Assembly: GCF_014066305.1 (NCBI RefSeq)
Contig: NW_023501038.1
Coordinates: 1,405,001 to 1,469,000 of the forward strand
Origin: Letharia columbiana
Lineage: Eukaryota > Ascomycota > Lecanoromycetes > Lecanorales > Parmeliaceae
DNA length: 64,000 nt
Direction of reading: 5' to 3'
This document shows positions 35,573 to 46,047 of the stretch, piece by piece. The notes beneath the pieces are model-generated. The model was not told where the DNA came from. It did no database searches and saw only the letters and a list, made by a program, of their open reading frames with translations. The translations under genes were made by a program, and so were the position numbers. The number at the start of each line of letters is the position of its first letter. The stretch's first letter is position 1.

Positions 35573-36151
35573 ATGATTTCCCGGCATTGGCTCAGAAACA
35601 TTCTTTCCAGCAAAGTACAATCCAATGCATTCGCTATACGAACGCTCTCCTCAACCACCAAGCCCTCAGATGACCTTGAAGCTCTCCTTGCCAAACCCTC
35701 ATGGTCCGTAAAATCGCTTTTCACTCCTCCAAACTCAGCCTCCACCCCTACGCCACAGATCACCCAGAAACAACTGCACCACCTGCTCCGCCTCTCCGCC
35801 CTCCCACTCCCCACATCCATAGCTGAGGAAAGCCGCATGATATCCGATCTCCAATCGCAACTCCAGTTCGTGAAAGCCATACAAGAAGTCGATACGGAGG
35901 GCGTGGAGCCATTGGTTGCGCTACGGGATGAGACTGAGGAAGGCGAAAGGGAGAGAACGATTGGGTTGGAGGCAATGAGGGGGGAGTTGGAGAAGGAAGA
36001 GGTGGTGGGGATGAGGGGAAGGATTGTGAGAAAGAAGGCTGCAGAGGCGAAGGGGGAGAGTGGTAAAGAGGGGGGTGAAGGTTTGGATCTGCTGGCTCAG
36101 GCACCACAGAGATTGGGGCGGTATGTTGTGGTTGACACTGCGAAAGACTGA
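35573..36151 (+). CDS. Mitochondrial Glu-tRNA(Gln) amidotransferase GatC/GatF-type subunit
   Basis: 192 residues from the ATG at 35573; the frame is open 19 codons further up without ATG. The N-terminus MISRHWLRNILSSKVQSNAF is basic and Ser-rich, a mitochondrial presequence. Residues 75-115 hold the GatC-type helix pair (ITQKLHHLLRLSALPLP then EESRMISDLQSQLQFVKAIQEVDTEGVEPL; in GatC the second ends in a VDTxGVxPL motif), which wraps around GatA. The complex converts Glu-tRNA(Gln) to Gln-tRNA(Gln) in mitochondria. The C-terminal part is charged and ends with a GRYVVVDTAKD tail. The large transposon ends 113 bases upstream, so its promoter is partly transposon-derived or compressed. Confidence 0.8.
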   Translation: MISRHWLRNILSSKVQSNAFAIRTLSSTTKPSDDLEALLAKPSWSVKSLFTPPNSASTPTPQITQKQLHHLLRLSALPLPTSIAEESRMISDLQSQLQFVKAIQEVDTEGVEPLVALRDETEEGERERTIGLEAMRGELEKEEVVGMRGRIVRKKAAEAKGESGKEGGEGLDLLAQAPQRLGRYVVVDTAKD

Positions 36152-36511
36152 GATACCACGAGCAGCGATACTTTTACGGGAGTCAAGCCGCGATTCCAGC
36201 GTTGAATGGGGAATTCCGGACCTACAAGCTACTAATTTCTCGGCCCAAACACTTCCAAAAGCCTAACGAGCAAGCGTCTGCCCCTTCCTAACCGGGTTCG
36301 CTGGCTTGATCGAACCGAAACCTTGGAAAAGTTCTTGGATTCAGTCCCCCACCGGCAATGCGGTGACAGCCAACGACCACGGTTGGCCTTCAGAGCTTTG
36401 GCCAATTGCCCGCCTGCTTCGAGACTTCAAGGGCTTGATCCGGGGATCCTGCCTGAGCATCCTAGCATATCGCCCAAGGCACGGTTCTCATCCAGAAGAG
36501 ACAGCTTCTCA

Positions 36512-37788
36512 CTACGAAGATAACCTTGCCAGATAAGCCTTCCCTGCTCGGCTATCGTTGGGTCTGCCGAGTTCTTTGGATATCCAATTGCCAATTTCTG
36601 CCATCTTCTCAACGTCTACTCCCGTGATGGCGCCAAGGCTATGCAAGCAATGGAGGAGGTCTTCTGTCGCAACGTTCCCAGTAGCGCCTTTCGAGTATGG
36701 ACAACCGCCTAGCCCACCGACACTGCTATCGAACGTCCTGATGCCCTGCTCTAATCCCACCACAGCATTGACGAGGGCCTGTCCATACGTGTCGTGCAAA
36801 TGCAATGCTAAGTCCTTGGCGGATATCCCAGCTCCGAACAGGGCTTTGAGGAGCTCTTGGGTCTTCGGTGCTGTGCCCATGCCAGTGGTGTCTGCTACAG
36901 AGACTTCATCTGCACCCATTTCCAGCAAAGTTGCAGTAATTTCTGCCACCTTCGCCGGAGGAACGTCAGGACCTTCATACGGACAGCCAAGTGCTACCGA
37001 TACGTAGCCACGCACTCGGATGTTCCGCGACTTTGCAAGGGACACAATCGGCCTACATCGTTCCAGTGATTCTGCGATCGTGCAATTGGTGTTTTTTTTG
37101 GAGAATTCTTCTGTCGCTGCAGTGAATAGAGATACCTCCATTGAGTTGGAGAACGCAGACGAGTTGTTGGGCTGTATCGAATTGTCCTTGCTTGATGTGT
37201 CTGAAGACATCTTATTTGGATCTTCGGTTGATATCATCGGCCCCTGCTCCCCTGTCTCTCCGTTCTCATCAGGCTTTAGTAACGGAGGTGTTGTAGGCAT
37301 CTTGTTCGGGTCTTCAGATGAGGTGATGGGAGCATTGTCGTCGTCCGAGGCCTTAAGGAAGTTCTGGAGGCCTTTGAGATTGGGGACAAGGAAGTTGAAC
37401 GCAATCGGGACTGGTGCAGCAGGAGGGTGGCCAAGGAGGTAATTGAGGACTTCTGATGAGTTTGCCATCTAGTTACAGTCGCAATACCGTATCAGCAATT
37501 GCATATTGAACAGCGGTTGTAGTTTTGGAGTACCTGAGGCACCCATTTTGGTGCAACAAAGGATCCAGCCTCGATATCCCTTACACCAGTCTGAGCTAGA
37601 CGCCGTATGAGCTCAATCTTAGTCTCCAACGGTATGGATGTCGATTCATTTTGTAATCCGTCGCGTGGACCGACCTCCACTATTCGTACCTCTCCTGTTC
37701 TTCGCCGCATGCTCGTGGAGAAGCCTCGGCAGGCACACCGACATCCCAATCGCCTTCCGAGCCCGGTAATGGGCCCAGTATGAAGCAT
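36512..37788 (-). CDS. Hydroxymethylglutaryl-CoA lyase
   Basis: Exon 1 is 37534-37788 and exon 2 36512-37468, with a 65-nt phase-0 intron (GTACTC...CTGATAC...CTAG); 403 residues. It cleaves HMG-CoA to acetoacetate and acetyl-CoA in leucine degradation. The presequence (GRRLGCRCACRGFSTSMRRR) suggests mitochondria. Key features are EVGPRDGLQNE at 38-48 with the catalytic Arg42, GSFVAPKWVPQMA at the exon junction, HLHDTYGQ with metal-binding His residues near 309-311, and the signature GGLGGCPYSKGATGNVATED near 336-355 with the active-site Cys341. Residues 127-191 are a low-complexity insertion carrying (S/T)EDPNKM twice, absent from the animal enzyme. It is tail-to-tail with the GatC-like gene and head-to-head with DPH1. 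Confidence 0.92.
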
Positions 37789-37969
37789 AGTAAAAGCTTA
37801 CCACCGCGAAAGGGGCCAGAGCGAAGCTGTCCCACAAATGGGCGTCCTCGAGTTCGGCGGAGTTGCGGGGTGATTTGGAATTCACGGTCACTACCCGGAG
37901 AATAAAAATCCCAACCCGATTTGTAACAATTCGAGGAACAAAACACTTTTGGAATATACAATTGCCAAA
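37789..37969. promoter_or_regulatory. Shared 181-bp divergent promoter (HMG-CoA lyase / DPH1)
   Basis: The two start codons, 37788 (minus) and 37970 (plus), are separated by 181 bases with no other gene. Any promoter elements must be shared or back-to-back. No clear TATA box is visible. Confidence 0.55.
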
Positions 37970-39372
37970 ATGGAAGACGATCGGGCCCAGGCCGACCTCG
38001 GCGAGGCGATAGATGCTGAGCTTGGTGCAGGGAAACAGGAAAAGCAAAAATATCCAAGGAAACGGTTCATTGGGAGAAAAGAAGCAGCAGAACGAGCGGA
38101 GAAGAGGGGCGATGCGAATGGGACCATCGAAGACAGTGGGGCTATTCAGGGTGCCTAAAGAGCCTCGGAAGTCTGCGAACGGATAACTGACACTCTGCAG
38201 TCGCACAACCAAGAAAGACGGCCAGAGCGCTCAACCAAGTTCCTTCAGAAATACTAAACGATCTAGAAATCAACGATGCCATATCTCTTCTACCTCCGAA
38301 TTACTCCTTCGAAATACACAAGACAATACATCGAATACGCACATCTTGTTCCAAGAAGATAGCCTTACAATTTCCAGAAGGCCTACTGCTATTCGCTACC
38401 ACCATCTCAGACATCCTTACCCGATTCTGCCCAGGGACCGAGACGCTCATCATGGGCGATGTGACGTATGGAGCATGTTGCATAGACGACTATACTGCTC
38501 GAGCCCTTGGATGTGATATTCTGATACACTACGCGCATAGCTGTCTCATACCAGTGGACATCACAAAGATCAAGACTCTCTACGTCTTTGTTGATATAAG
38601 CATAGACACATCCCATCTCTTAGCGACCCTAGAGCGGAATTTTCAGCCAGGCAAGACCATCGCCATGGTAGGGACTATCCAATTCAATGCCACTCTCCAC
38701 ACTGTGAAGCCCGTCCTCGAGCGCGCCGGCTTTAAGGTCTTGATTCCACAAATCACGCCACTCAGCAGAGGCGAGATTCTTGGCTGCACTTCGCCACGTC
38801 TTTCGACCCATCAAGCGGACCTCATCGTCTACCTGGGAGATGGCCGCTTCCATCTCGAGTCTGCCATGATTCACAACCCCTCGTTGCCCGCCTATCGCTA
38901 TGATCCTTATTCACGAAAGCTCACTCGCGAAACGTACGATCATGAGGAGATGCATGATCTACGCCGACAAGCCATCAAGTCGGCCAAAAAGGCCAAGAAA
39001 TGGGGTCTCATACTCGGCTCTCTCGGTCGTCAAGGAAATCCCCACACTATGACTATGATCGAACATACCCTTGATGAGCGTGGAATTCCATTTATAAACC
39101 TGCTGCTGAGCGAAATCTTCCCAGGGAAGCTGGCGATGATGAACGATGTCGATTGCTGGGTGCAAATAGCTTGCCCCAGACTGAGCATTGACTGGGGCTA
39201 CGCTTTCCCCAAGCCGTTGCTCACGCCTTACGAAGCACTCGTTGCTTTGGAGGCAAGGGAGGATTGGGGCCATGGTAATCAAGGTGTTTATCCTATGGAC
39301 TTCTACGCTAAAGATGGCTTGGGAAGAACGAAGGAGGGCGACGTTGGGCCAATGGTCGCTGCTGAGGCTTGA
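37970..39372 (+). CDS. DPH1: Diphthamide biosynthesis protein 1
   Basis: Exons 37970-38150 and 38201-39372, with a 50-nt intron GTGCCT...CACTCTGCAG (donor weaker than consensus), in phase; 450 residues. Dph1 and Dph2 form a non-canonical radical-SAM iron-sulfur enzyme that transfers the 3-amino-3-carboxypropyl group from SAM to a histidine of elongation factor 2, the first step of diphthamide synthesis in the cytosol. The three cluster cysteines are visible in [16 protein letters not shown] (about residue 151), [11 protein letters not shown] (about 254) and [15 protein letters not shown] (about 384). Family blocks [23 protein letters not shown] and [18 protein letters not shown] are intact. 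The length fits the family. The start follows CAAA, a good fungal context. Confidence 0.94.
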
Positions 39373-39467
39373 GGAAATTGTCTAAGAGATCTAAGTGCTC
39401 GCTGACACCCTGTCTACATGGCCTCGTCATATCATCACACGATTTATCAAATTCGTTTCTGTTGACA

Positions 39468-41101
39468 TCACGCCATATACTTTTTCAGACCCCTCAATCG
39501 CTCTTTCGCCCCGTCCAACACCTCATCATCCTTGCAGACCGCGAAGCGCAACCAGTCCTCAACCAAGTGCGCGTTCTCATCTGTGTAAAACTCCGTCGGC
39601 GGAATGGCAGCAACACCGAGCTCCATGATGCAAAACCAACTCAGCTTGAAGTCCCTTGGTCGCTCCGCTACATGCGGCGGAAAATCATAACCCTCTGGCA
39701 ATTTCACCTTGCTTAAATTGGCGAGCACAAAGTATCCGCCTTCGGGTTCAGAATATGGCAGGCCCAGCTCGTCGAACACTTCGCAGAAGCGGCTCATTTT
39801 AGACTTCATCTCGCGCTTACTCTGCTCCCAGAAGCCTAACTCGTCCGCTCTTTCAAACCCGACAGCTGCGGCCTCTTGCAGAGGACTCACACTGCTATAG
39901 CAGATCCTCGTATGCGCGGCAGAGACGTACTTGATCAAATGCTCTGGCCCAATAAGCCACCCTACACGCCACCCTGTGGCATAGAAGTTCTTGCCAGCTG
40001 AGCCAACAGTCAAGGTCAGCTTAGCGATTTCTGGTGAAAGCGTGGCGACGCGGGTGAAAGGAACGTAGTAAAGGCGGTCATAGACTTCGTCGGAGAGGAT
40101 GATGATGTTGTGTCTAACGCAAAGGGTGCCTATGTGCTCAAGTTCTTTTTTTGAAAAGACCTTTCCGATAGGATTGTGTGGAGAATTCAGAACGATCATG
40201 CGGGTTTTGTCGTTGATGGACTTTTCCAATTCGGAAAAGTCAATCGCCCATTCGGAAGCGGAGGTTGTCTTGGTAGCTCCTTCCTTTGGTGGTTGAAGAG
40301 ACGCGTAGACCACTTTGCCGCCGGCCATCTCGATGTTGGGGATGTATCTACAAGACTTCAGTCCTGAGGACAGGTTGATGGGGGTAATGCATACTGATCG
40401 AAGAAAGGCTCAAATATAATGACTTCATCTCCTGGCTCGACAAAGCCCATGAAAGCACTAAGCATACCTTCATTCGCTCCTGTAGTGATAGTGACTTCTG
40501 TGTCTGGATTTATCTTCCTGCCGAAGAAGGGCGAGTACGCATCTGCTATTGCCTTCTTTAATCGTGGCCGACCCTAGCGTTTACTCAGCAGGCAGTATAT
40601 CACCCTGTGATTCATACGCACCTTCGTAGGAGAGTATTGATTGCACTCGACCCTGTCCAATGCTTCTTTTGCAGCATCGGTGACAAATTGGGGAGGGTTG
40701 TAGCCACTCCAAGTAGTCAATACAAAGGCTTGCCCAACCAGATATATCGCCAACACTTACAAGAAGCCTTGGCCCATATTTATGATGGGCTGTACCGGTG
40801 ACGCCGTTGCCGCCTCGTTGACAATGGTCCTACGATAACGCATTGGCACTCTTCAAACCTTCTCCGCGCGTAAGGTAAATCCGCCTTCTTTTCGATAGAC
40901 CATGTTTGACACCCGTTGCCAACGCTCAACAAGATATCGGTAAACTTACCAGACATCCTGCTTCTGGCTTGCAACCCTTTTTGCGGGCTGGAATGGATCA
41001 CTTCTGACCATTGCGATGCTAAAGGTTTGACTGGAAATATTGCTCGGTCTGGAGAGACGGGATACTCCGGGGAAGATTGGCCTCCTGAGCACGGAGCGCA
41101 T
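39468..41101 (-). CDS. BNA3: Kynurenine aminotransferase (class I, PLP), BNA3-like
   Basis: Five exons: 40950-41101, 40761-40829, 40622-40706, 40395-40573 and 39468-40347. The introns are 120, 54, 48 and 47 nt, all GT-AG and in phase; 454 residues. Spliced motifs run KQDVW|TIVNEAATASPVQPIINMGQGF|FGYNPPQFVTDAAKEAL, then VECNQYSPTKGRPRLKKAIA, TTGANEGMLSAFMG, NSPHNPIGKVF (substrate/PLP Asn), SDEVYDRL (PLP Asp and Tyr) and SAGKNFYATGWRVGW with the Schiff-base lysine near 279. The enzyme transaminates kynurenine to kynurenic acid; related cysteine-S-conjugate beta-lyase or glutamine transaminase activity cannot be excluded. The ATG at 41101 gives a basic leader (MRSVLRRPIFPGVSRLSRPS), a mitochondrial presequence. 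A second in-frame ATG at 41011 (MVRSDPFQPAKR) would give a cytosolic form. Tail-to-tail with DPH1, 95 bases apart. Confidence 0.9.
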
Positions 41102-41534
41102 GTGCTTCTTCTGTCTGATAGATTTAAAAGGAGGCGATTTGTTTATCAGAGGAAAGAAAGAATGTGACAAGAAAAAAATCCATCTATACTACTCATGAGT
41201 GATGGCGACATCAAGAGGATCCGATCAACGGAGGTGCTCGTATGCCAAGCTGTACGGTAAGAAATGTACCCCGATCTCACCCCTTACTAAGTCCAGAGTG
41301 ACTGCCGCTCTATCTCGCGCGATCGAGGTAATTATCACACTAATGGAAAAAGTTATCGCGTAAATAAATCAGAAGCCGTTCTCAGACTGTCCGTTTGATG
41401 CAGTAATTTAATCTGGGATTTTGATGTTCGAGTAACTAATTCTATCCTATCTTATTAAGGGCCTGGCGGCCAGTTCCAAATTCCCGATAATCTAGATAAA
41501 AACTGGATTATTTGTCGAAAACAAAAAATAATGC

Positions 41535-41606
41535 TGACCGAGCTGAGGATCGAACTCAGAATCTTTCGATTCGTAGTCGAACGCCTTGCCATTGGGCCAC
41601 ACGGCC
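41535..41606 (-). tRNA. tRNA-Arg (anticodon ACG)
   Basis: Read on the minus strand, the 72-nt gene starts GGCCGTGTGGCCCAATGG. The anticodon arm has a five-base-pair stem TTCGA/TCGAA around loop CTACGAA, so the anticodon is ACG (read as ICG). The T arm is CTGAG-TTCGATC-CTCAG. The acceptor stem pairs except for a T-T at one position and one G-T. There is no intron. A TTTTTT terminator follows at 41522-41527. It reads arginine CGU/CGC/CGA codons. The mismatched acceptor makes it slightly divergent from the usual fungal gene, but the A and B boxes are intact. Confidence 0.88.
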
Positions 41607-42579
41607 GTCGACAATGAAAAATATCTCTAATCTAATTCATATTATTTATCTTTAGATTCCACTGCCTTTTCCTCAACTCTTGTATACCGCCACTACTCGG
41701 CAAGATCTTCACCAGCTCACAGAAATGCAACAAGGGGTTTTAGTAATAAGTCTACTAGGATAAAGTCGTAGAGAATATCAAGATCTTCAAACTCGGTCCC
41801 AAAATCATATTGATCGATTCTCTGCAATATTTACTTGCTACTTTAGTATTTATCGACACGTACGATAATTATTTGTTTGTTAAGGTACTTTACCAATACT
41901 ATGGATCCACACATATCTCCGTCTCAATCAACCTGTTGACAATATGCTCCCAGCCTTGCTGTAGGGCTGTCCCACTACTACCCGATTTACCTTAGTAAGC
42001 TTTACAGCCCTTCTTCTTCATAGAACAACAACCATTCCAACCACATGCAAACAGATTATGAGGTCGCGTTCCGCACTGTCACACCGCTGTATCTCCCAAT
42101 TTGTTTCGTTCGTAACTACTTCAAGTCACAATCAGTCATTCGAATCTTTCAAGCAAGTGCATACGTACTTAACATATACATACCACACCATGGCTGTCAA
42201 CAGCGAGTCTGAAAAGATTCGCACGCTTACCGAGGACAATTTTCGCGAACGGGTCATTGACGTACTGGCAGTCGTACGTAGAGAGAAGCTCTGACAGGAC
42301 ACTCAAAAGGAGTTCGACGGCGTCGTTAAGTTATAGTCCGAAAGGAGGAGGGAGTTCAAAACGCCGCAGACGCTCTCACTCTTACGATTAGCCCCGTCGT
42401 CAAGAGGATGCTGATTATGTAGGATTTCAACAATGTTTTTCAAAATTTTGACGCATCTACTAGCCCTCTTACAGCCAGATGCTTACACACTGTTATGGAT
42501 TCCTCCACCGGGTTCCCACTTAGGCTCAGCGCCTTGGCACCGCGGCCTCCCCCAATCATGCGGTGACCTCTTCTTCTTT

Positions 42580-42612
<33 letters not shown>

Positions 42613-43020
42613 AGTGCAAAGACAACCACCACTCCTGATTCTCTTGTTTGGAATAATTACTGTAGGGTCCAACTCCGTTCTGTGTGGCAGTACGCCCCAT
42701 GCAACTGCTTTGCGCAGATGACTGTTATGGATCTGAGGGTTTTGCTATGTATTAGGCAACAGCTGGAAGCACCTCTCGCATGTAAGCTCGGATGGAATGT
42801 CGTGCTCGCGAGAGTTTGTATGCTCAATTATTTTCGTATTTTCGTCAATGAGCCGATCAAGGTATATACTTGCAACTCTCCACCTTTTGAATCCCTTCAA
42901 CATTCAAGTCAGTCTCAACTTGAAGAGCGGAGACCTTTACCTGAACAACTGAACAAAACAGCCTCACGTTTTAGGTTCTCTGCTCTCCTGAACATTTAGG
43001 AACTGTCTCGATCTCGAACA
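41607..43020. other. Intergenic with a TTC microsatellite; only a doubtful short ORF
   Basis: A short frame from an ATG at 42190 encodes MAVNSESEKIRTLTEDNFRE and ends at 42294 (34 residues). It could be a first exon, but I find no convincing continuation. A CTT/TTC microsatellite (about 13 units) lies at 42570-42609, and the 188-codon frame over it is an artefact. 41607-42050 shows nothing. Confidence 0.4.
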
Positions 43021-43576
43021 ATGGCTCCTGATCGATTTGAAGGCATAGACGGTCCAGTCACGACCGTACTAATGAATGTTGAAGAACACGCTTCCTATAG
43101 CTTCAGGAGCCCTATGCTTCTTTTGGAGGCACTTCAGTTCCCCGGATCTTTTGTGAGATGGAATGACTCCAAGGACAACAGGGGGTTACGAGTAGTCGGA
43201 GAACATGTCATCGGCCTTGCAGCTGCCGCAGGGGAATACAGGCATAGTGGTCTAACTGACCCTCGTGGTCCCTATTGCCCAAGCTAGGTTAAAACCCAGG
43301 GTTACTAAGGTCCTGCAAGTTGTTGACACTATACCAGACGATAAATGGCTCATGGAAGTAGTATGGGAGCGTGGGGCGGAGATGGGATTGTTCCTCCTAA
43401 TGGGAACTGGCGGTCGTGAAGTTCGCGAACACACAGGTATGGAGTCGTTTTTTCTCGTCACCACGGCAATTATCAGGGCTATGTACATAGACGGCGGCAT
43501 GGAAGCTGTCGCAAGCGTTCTGCGAAGCTATGTTGACTATATGGCTCAGATGGATCTGGGTCACGAACATGGATGA
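43021..43576 (+). CDS. Small RNase III-domain protein, probably catalytically dead
   Basis: Two exons, 43021-43249 and 43320-43576, joined by a 70-nt intron with branch TTACTAAG and acceptor GCAAG; 161 residues. The donor is either GTCTAA at 43250 or GTGGTC at 43247, both in phase. The ATG context ACAATGG is good. The first exon has YSFRSPMLLLEALQFPGSF then NRGLRVVGEHVIGLAAAAG, the layout of an RNase III domain where the signature would be ERLEFLGDAVLxL. The second has TTAIIRAMYIDGGMEAVASVL, matching xxEAxIGAxYLDGG. The acidic metal ligands are replaced in both motifs (signature Glu missing, Asp changed to Glu; the late Asp and Glu changed to Thr and Ile). It probably acts as a structural or dimer partner. 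Cellular role unknown. Confidence 0.7.
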
Positions 43577-44121
43577 TAAGAGTGCTTAGGCGCAGAGAGA
43601 TTCGAGGGTTGCTATGAGAAATGACTGAAAGAAGATCTAGTTTTCAGTAATGCATCACCAGCCGCACCTTCCTCAAAGCCGAGTTGTAGTATCTCCACTG
43701 GACTGTCTGAATCATGTCCGCCCGCTACTTTGATGTTGTCAAAAACCATCATCAGTGAGCGTCTTCAGACTCTTCGTATCATGCAAATCAGCTTCCAAGA
43801 GATCTTGCTACCGTTGGTGGGATCGATGCTCAGAGATGGATGGACGGAGAGATACGATTTCTCTCGACCTAAGAGATCTTGTCAGAGCAGGCAATCTCTG
43901 GCTGAAAATGAAGGAATTACCAGATGAGTGCCACCGCTGCCAGTTTGAGACCTCTTGGCGTTCCTGACTGCGAGCAGTAACAATAGGTTCGTAGCCAGCA
44001 CCAACGTACAGGTGGGTCTCTGTGCTGACCACACCACAACTGCCCTCGGAACGGAGCGCAGTGCCCGGTCCAGATGCTCAGGTCCGAGTACGCATGACCA
44101 TCATTGCACCTGATCCCGGTG
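43577..44121. other. Intergenic, no gene seen
   Basis: Only short overlapping frames on both strands (43730-44132), none with a recognisable motif or splice model. The region is the 3' flank of two convergent genes. Confidence 0.4.
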
Positions 44122-44475
44122 CTAGAAAGCATTAGCCATTTCTCCTCCTAGGAGTCCTAGGAATGGGAAATTTGGCGTTGAGCTCGGTGATCTCTGCTGG
44201 GTCTCCAGAGCACTGATCAAGAGGTCTCTGAACATTTTTCTATCCCCGTCACGGAGGACAAGGGGCGGGGTCGCGGGGGTTTGCTTACTAGCAAAGGGTT
44301 TCCATCCACACATCACAGCAGCTCCTGTGACGAACGACCCAACGGTCGCAACCACACCGATGACCGCTGCTACGCCAACTGCAATGTCCCATGCGTATCC
44401 CATGATTGCAGCTGAACTTGAAGAAGAAGGAGGGAGCAAACACTGCCGCTGAAGTAGGAGTAGACGCTCTGCCAT
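44122..44475 (-). CDS. Hypothetical small membrane protein, 117 aa
   Basis: An ATG-started intronless frame. One strong hydrophobic segment spans residues about 25-55 (MGYAWDIAVGVAAVIGVVATVGSFVTGAAVMCG), followed by a soluble tail with a helix-like LRDGDRKMFRDLLISALETQQ. A second in-frame ATG at residue 25 begins right at the membrane segment and may be the real start, since the first 24 residues are low-complexity (SSSSSAA). I do not recognise the family. It could be a chance ORF, but the hydrophobic/charged layout and codon use favour a gene. Confidence 0.45.
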   Translation of the reverse strand: MAERLLLLQRQCLLPPSSSSSAAIMGYAWDIAVGVAAVIGVVATVGSFVTGAAVMCGWKPFASKQTPATPPLVLRDGDRKMFRDLLISALETQQRSPSSTPNFPFLGLLGGEMANAF

Positions 44476-44904
44476 TGTTCCTTCCCTCCGCCAGATAAAT
44501 TTTGCGGAAATGGAATGAGCCTCCTGTCAAAAGGCAGGTACCTTACCTTAGGACAGCTGATCGCCCTAGCATGCTATCGTGCGAGTGTGCAGACTCCAAA
44601 GCTGGGCGTTTTTGGGGAAGACACAAACGCTGTTGGCTCTCAAGTTGGAAAGTGAGTTTCAAGCCGGAGGAAGTTCAATCAAGATGAAAAGGAAAGATCG
44701 AGCATATGAAATCGATCAATTTGAATGGGGAAAACTATGTTTCAGATTGTATCTTAGCATATTCTTGCTACCAATAGACTAGCTAATTGTTCAAAAGTAG
44801 TCATTAATGAAATCGAAGATGCCCAACCTCCCAGATCGACCATTACTCTTGCACCATGTCCATCCCAGATAACACCCTTTCTAGATGATCATACGGCCCA
44901 ACTT
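44476..44904. other. Intergenic, no gene seen
   Basis: The stretch is between the small membrane protein start and the F-box gene stop, both on the minus strand. Short plus-strand frames at 44502-44782 have no support. Confidence 0.4.
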
Positions 44905-46047
44905 TTATCTTCCATTAAGCAGTTTCGACGCCTTGGTCACTTTCAGAAGAGAGTCATATCTGATTCCAGGCTGATCTTCGTAGCCTGCCCGAATACTTCC
45001 CGGTGTACAATCTGGAAGGTACGGCCATGGAGTTCTAGGATATTCGAGATGAAATTTCCAGTGCGCTTCTGAAGGAGACAGCCCAGACCCAAGAAGTTGC
45101 CACTTAGTGATAATCAGAACACCGCCTTTGGAATCTCGATCGAGACGCTTTGCTTCAACACATACTTCAGTGGGACAATATCTACAGCGTATCAGACTGC
45201 GGCAATTCTCGCATGAGTCTTGCTTAGCGACAAGGTGTTTCAACTTGCACCTGAAGATCACAATATATGGGTTCTCGTTGCGTGAATTCCCATCTAGATG
45301 AGCACACACCGTCGTATAGTGTCTTCTAGGCAGTATGGAGCCTTGCTCTCCCGGAATGAGAATCCAAGATTGAGCACGCACAGAGATTTGATCATTCACA
45401 AATCGAGGCTCGAAAAGATACAAACCTATACTGGCTGGTAAATAAGTCATACGACCACGGGCAGGTTGAAGAAATGCTGAGCCCGTCAAGTAGGCCTTTG
45501 CGTCAGATAGAAGGCCACGACGATGTAACTTCATAGCCATCTGAACATGCTCGAATTTGAATTCAGCGTGGTAGGTGTAGGTAGTCCCATAATTGTATGT
45601 ACCATCGCTGCTCGGGCACCGACCGTCGGATACTCGTCTGTATAATTCCTTGGCTCCCAATCTATTTTTCTGTCCTTGAAAAAGAATGTGTAGCTTATTA
45701 CAGACAAAGCAGTACAGAGTCTCCGGCAAGTCTCGGTCCAACGCCTGCAACAAAAGTGCTTGCTCATTATGGCACGGATCGCTCTGATACAGATCCTGTA
45801 AAGATTTCTTGCCAAGCATAATATGTAGCTTGTGATTGCACAAGGAGAGCGAGGCAGCGGAGCTAGGCGGTAGCCAGGCTGCGATTTGCTGGATCAATTC
45901 GGTTGGTAAACATTTGAACGGACTGTAAGCGGCTGGAATCTGAGGCTGTATCACAACTCTGCCAAGGTGCAGGAGACGAAGCAGAGAGTCCATTAGGTTG
46001 GAGTGGAGGAGAGGGAGGATGAAAGTCTGGAGCCCAGCGTGTTTCAT
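44905..46047 (-). CDS. F-box protein
   Basis: 380 residues without intron. Residues about 42-85 are an F-box: FKCLPTELIQQIAAWLPPSSAASLSLCNHKLHIMLG, a variant of the LPxELLxxIxxxLxxxdLxxLsLtsk pattern. F-boxes bind Skp1, so the protein should act as substrate receptor of an SCF ubiquitin ligase. It continues LPETLYCFVCNKLHILF, a CxxC-containing block often seen after the F-box in fungal family members, and has a CENCRSLIRCRYCPTEVCVEAK cysteine cluster near 285-305 that could bind zinc. The target is unknown; such genes are expanded in filamentous fungi. Methionine 19 (MDSLLRLLHLGR) is an alternative start. Head-to-head with the Mgs1 gene. Confidence 0.85.
   Translation of the reverse strand: MKHAGLQTFILPLLHSNLMDSLLRLLHLGRVVIQPQIPAAYSPFKCLPTELIQQIAAWLPPSSAASLSLCNHKLHIMLGKKSLQDLYQSDPCHNEQALLLQALDRDLPETLYCFVCNKLHILFQGQKNRLGAKELYRRVSDGRCPSSDGTYNYGTTYTYHAEFKFEHVQMAMKLHRRGLLSDAKAYLTGSAFLQPARGRMTYLPASIGLYLFEPRFVNDQISVRAQSWILIPGEQGSILPRRHYTTVCAHLDGNSRNENPYIVIFRCKLKHLVAKQDSCENCRSLIRCRYCPTEVCVEAKRLDRDSKGGVLIITKWQLLGSGLSPSEAHWKFHLEYPRTPWPYLPDCTPGSIRAGYEDQPGIRYDSLLKVTKASKLLNGR

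Noticed and set aside
37646..38212. 188-codon minus ORF across the HMG-CoA lyase/DPH1 promoter
   Set aside because: It overlaps both genes' first exons in wrong frames and would occupy a shared promoter; no motif is seen.
41528..41630. tRNA locus being another SINE
   Set aside because: The 72-nt structure folds as a complete tRNA with a proper ACG anticodon loop and its own T-tract terminator, unlike the 25.9-kb element.
42433..42999. 188-codon ORF with a leucine run
   Set aside because: It depends on a CTT/TTC microsatellite and has no other coding evidence.
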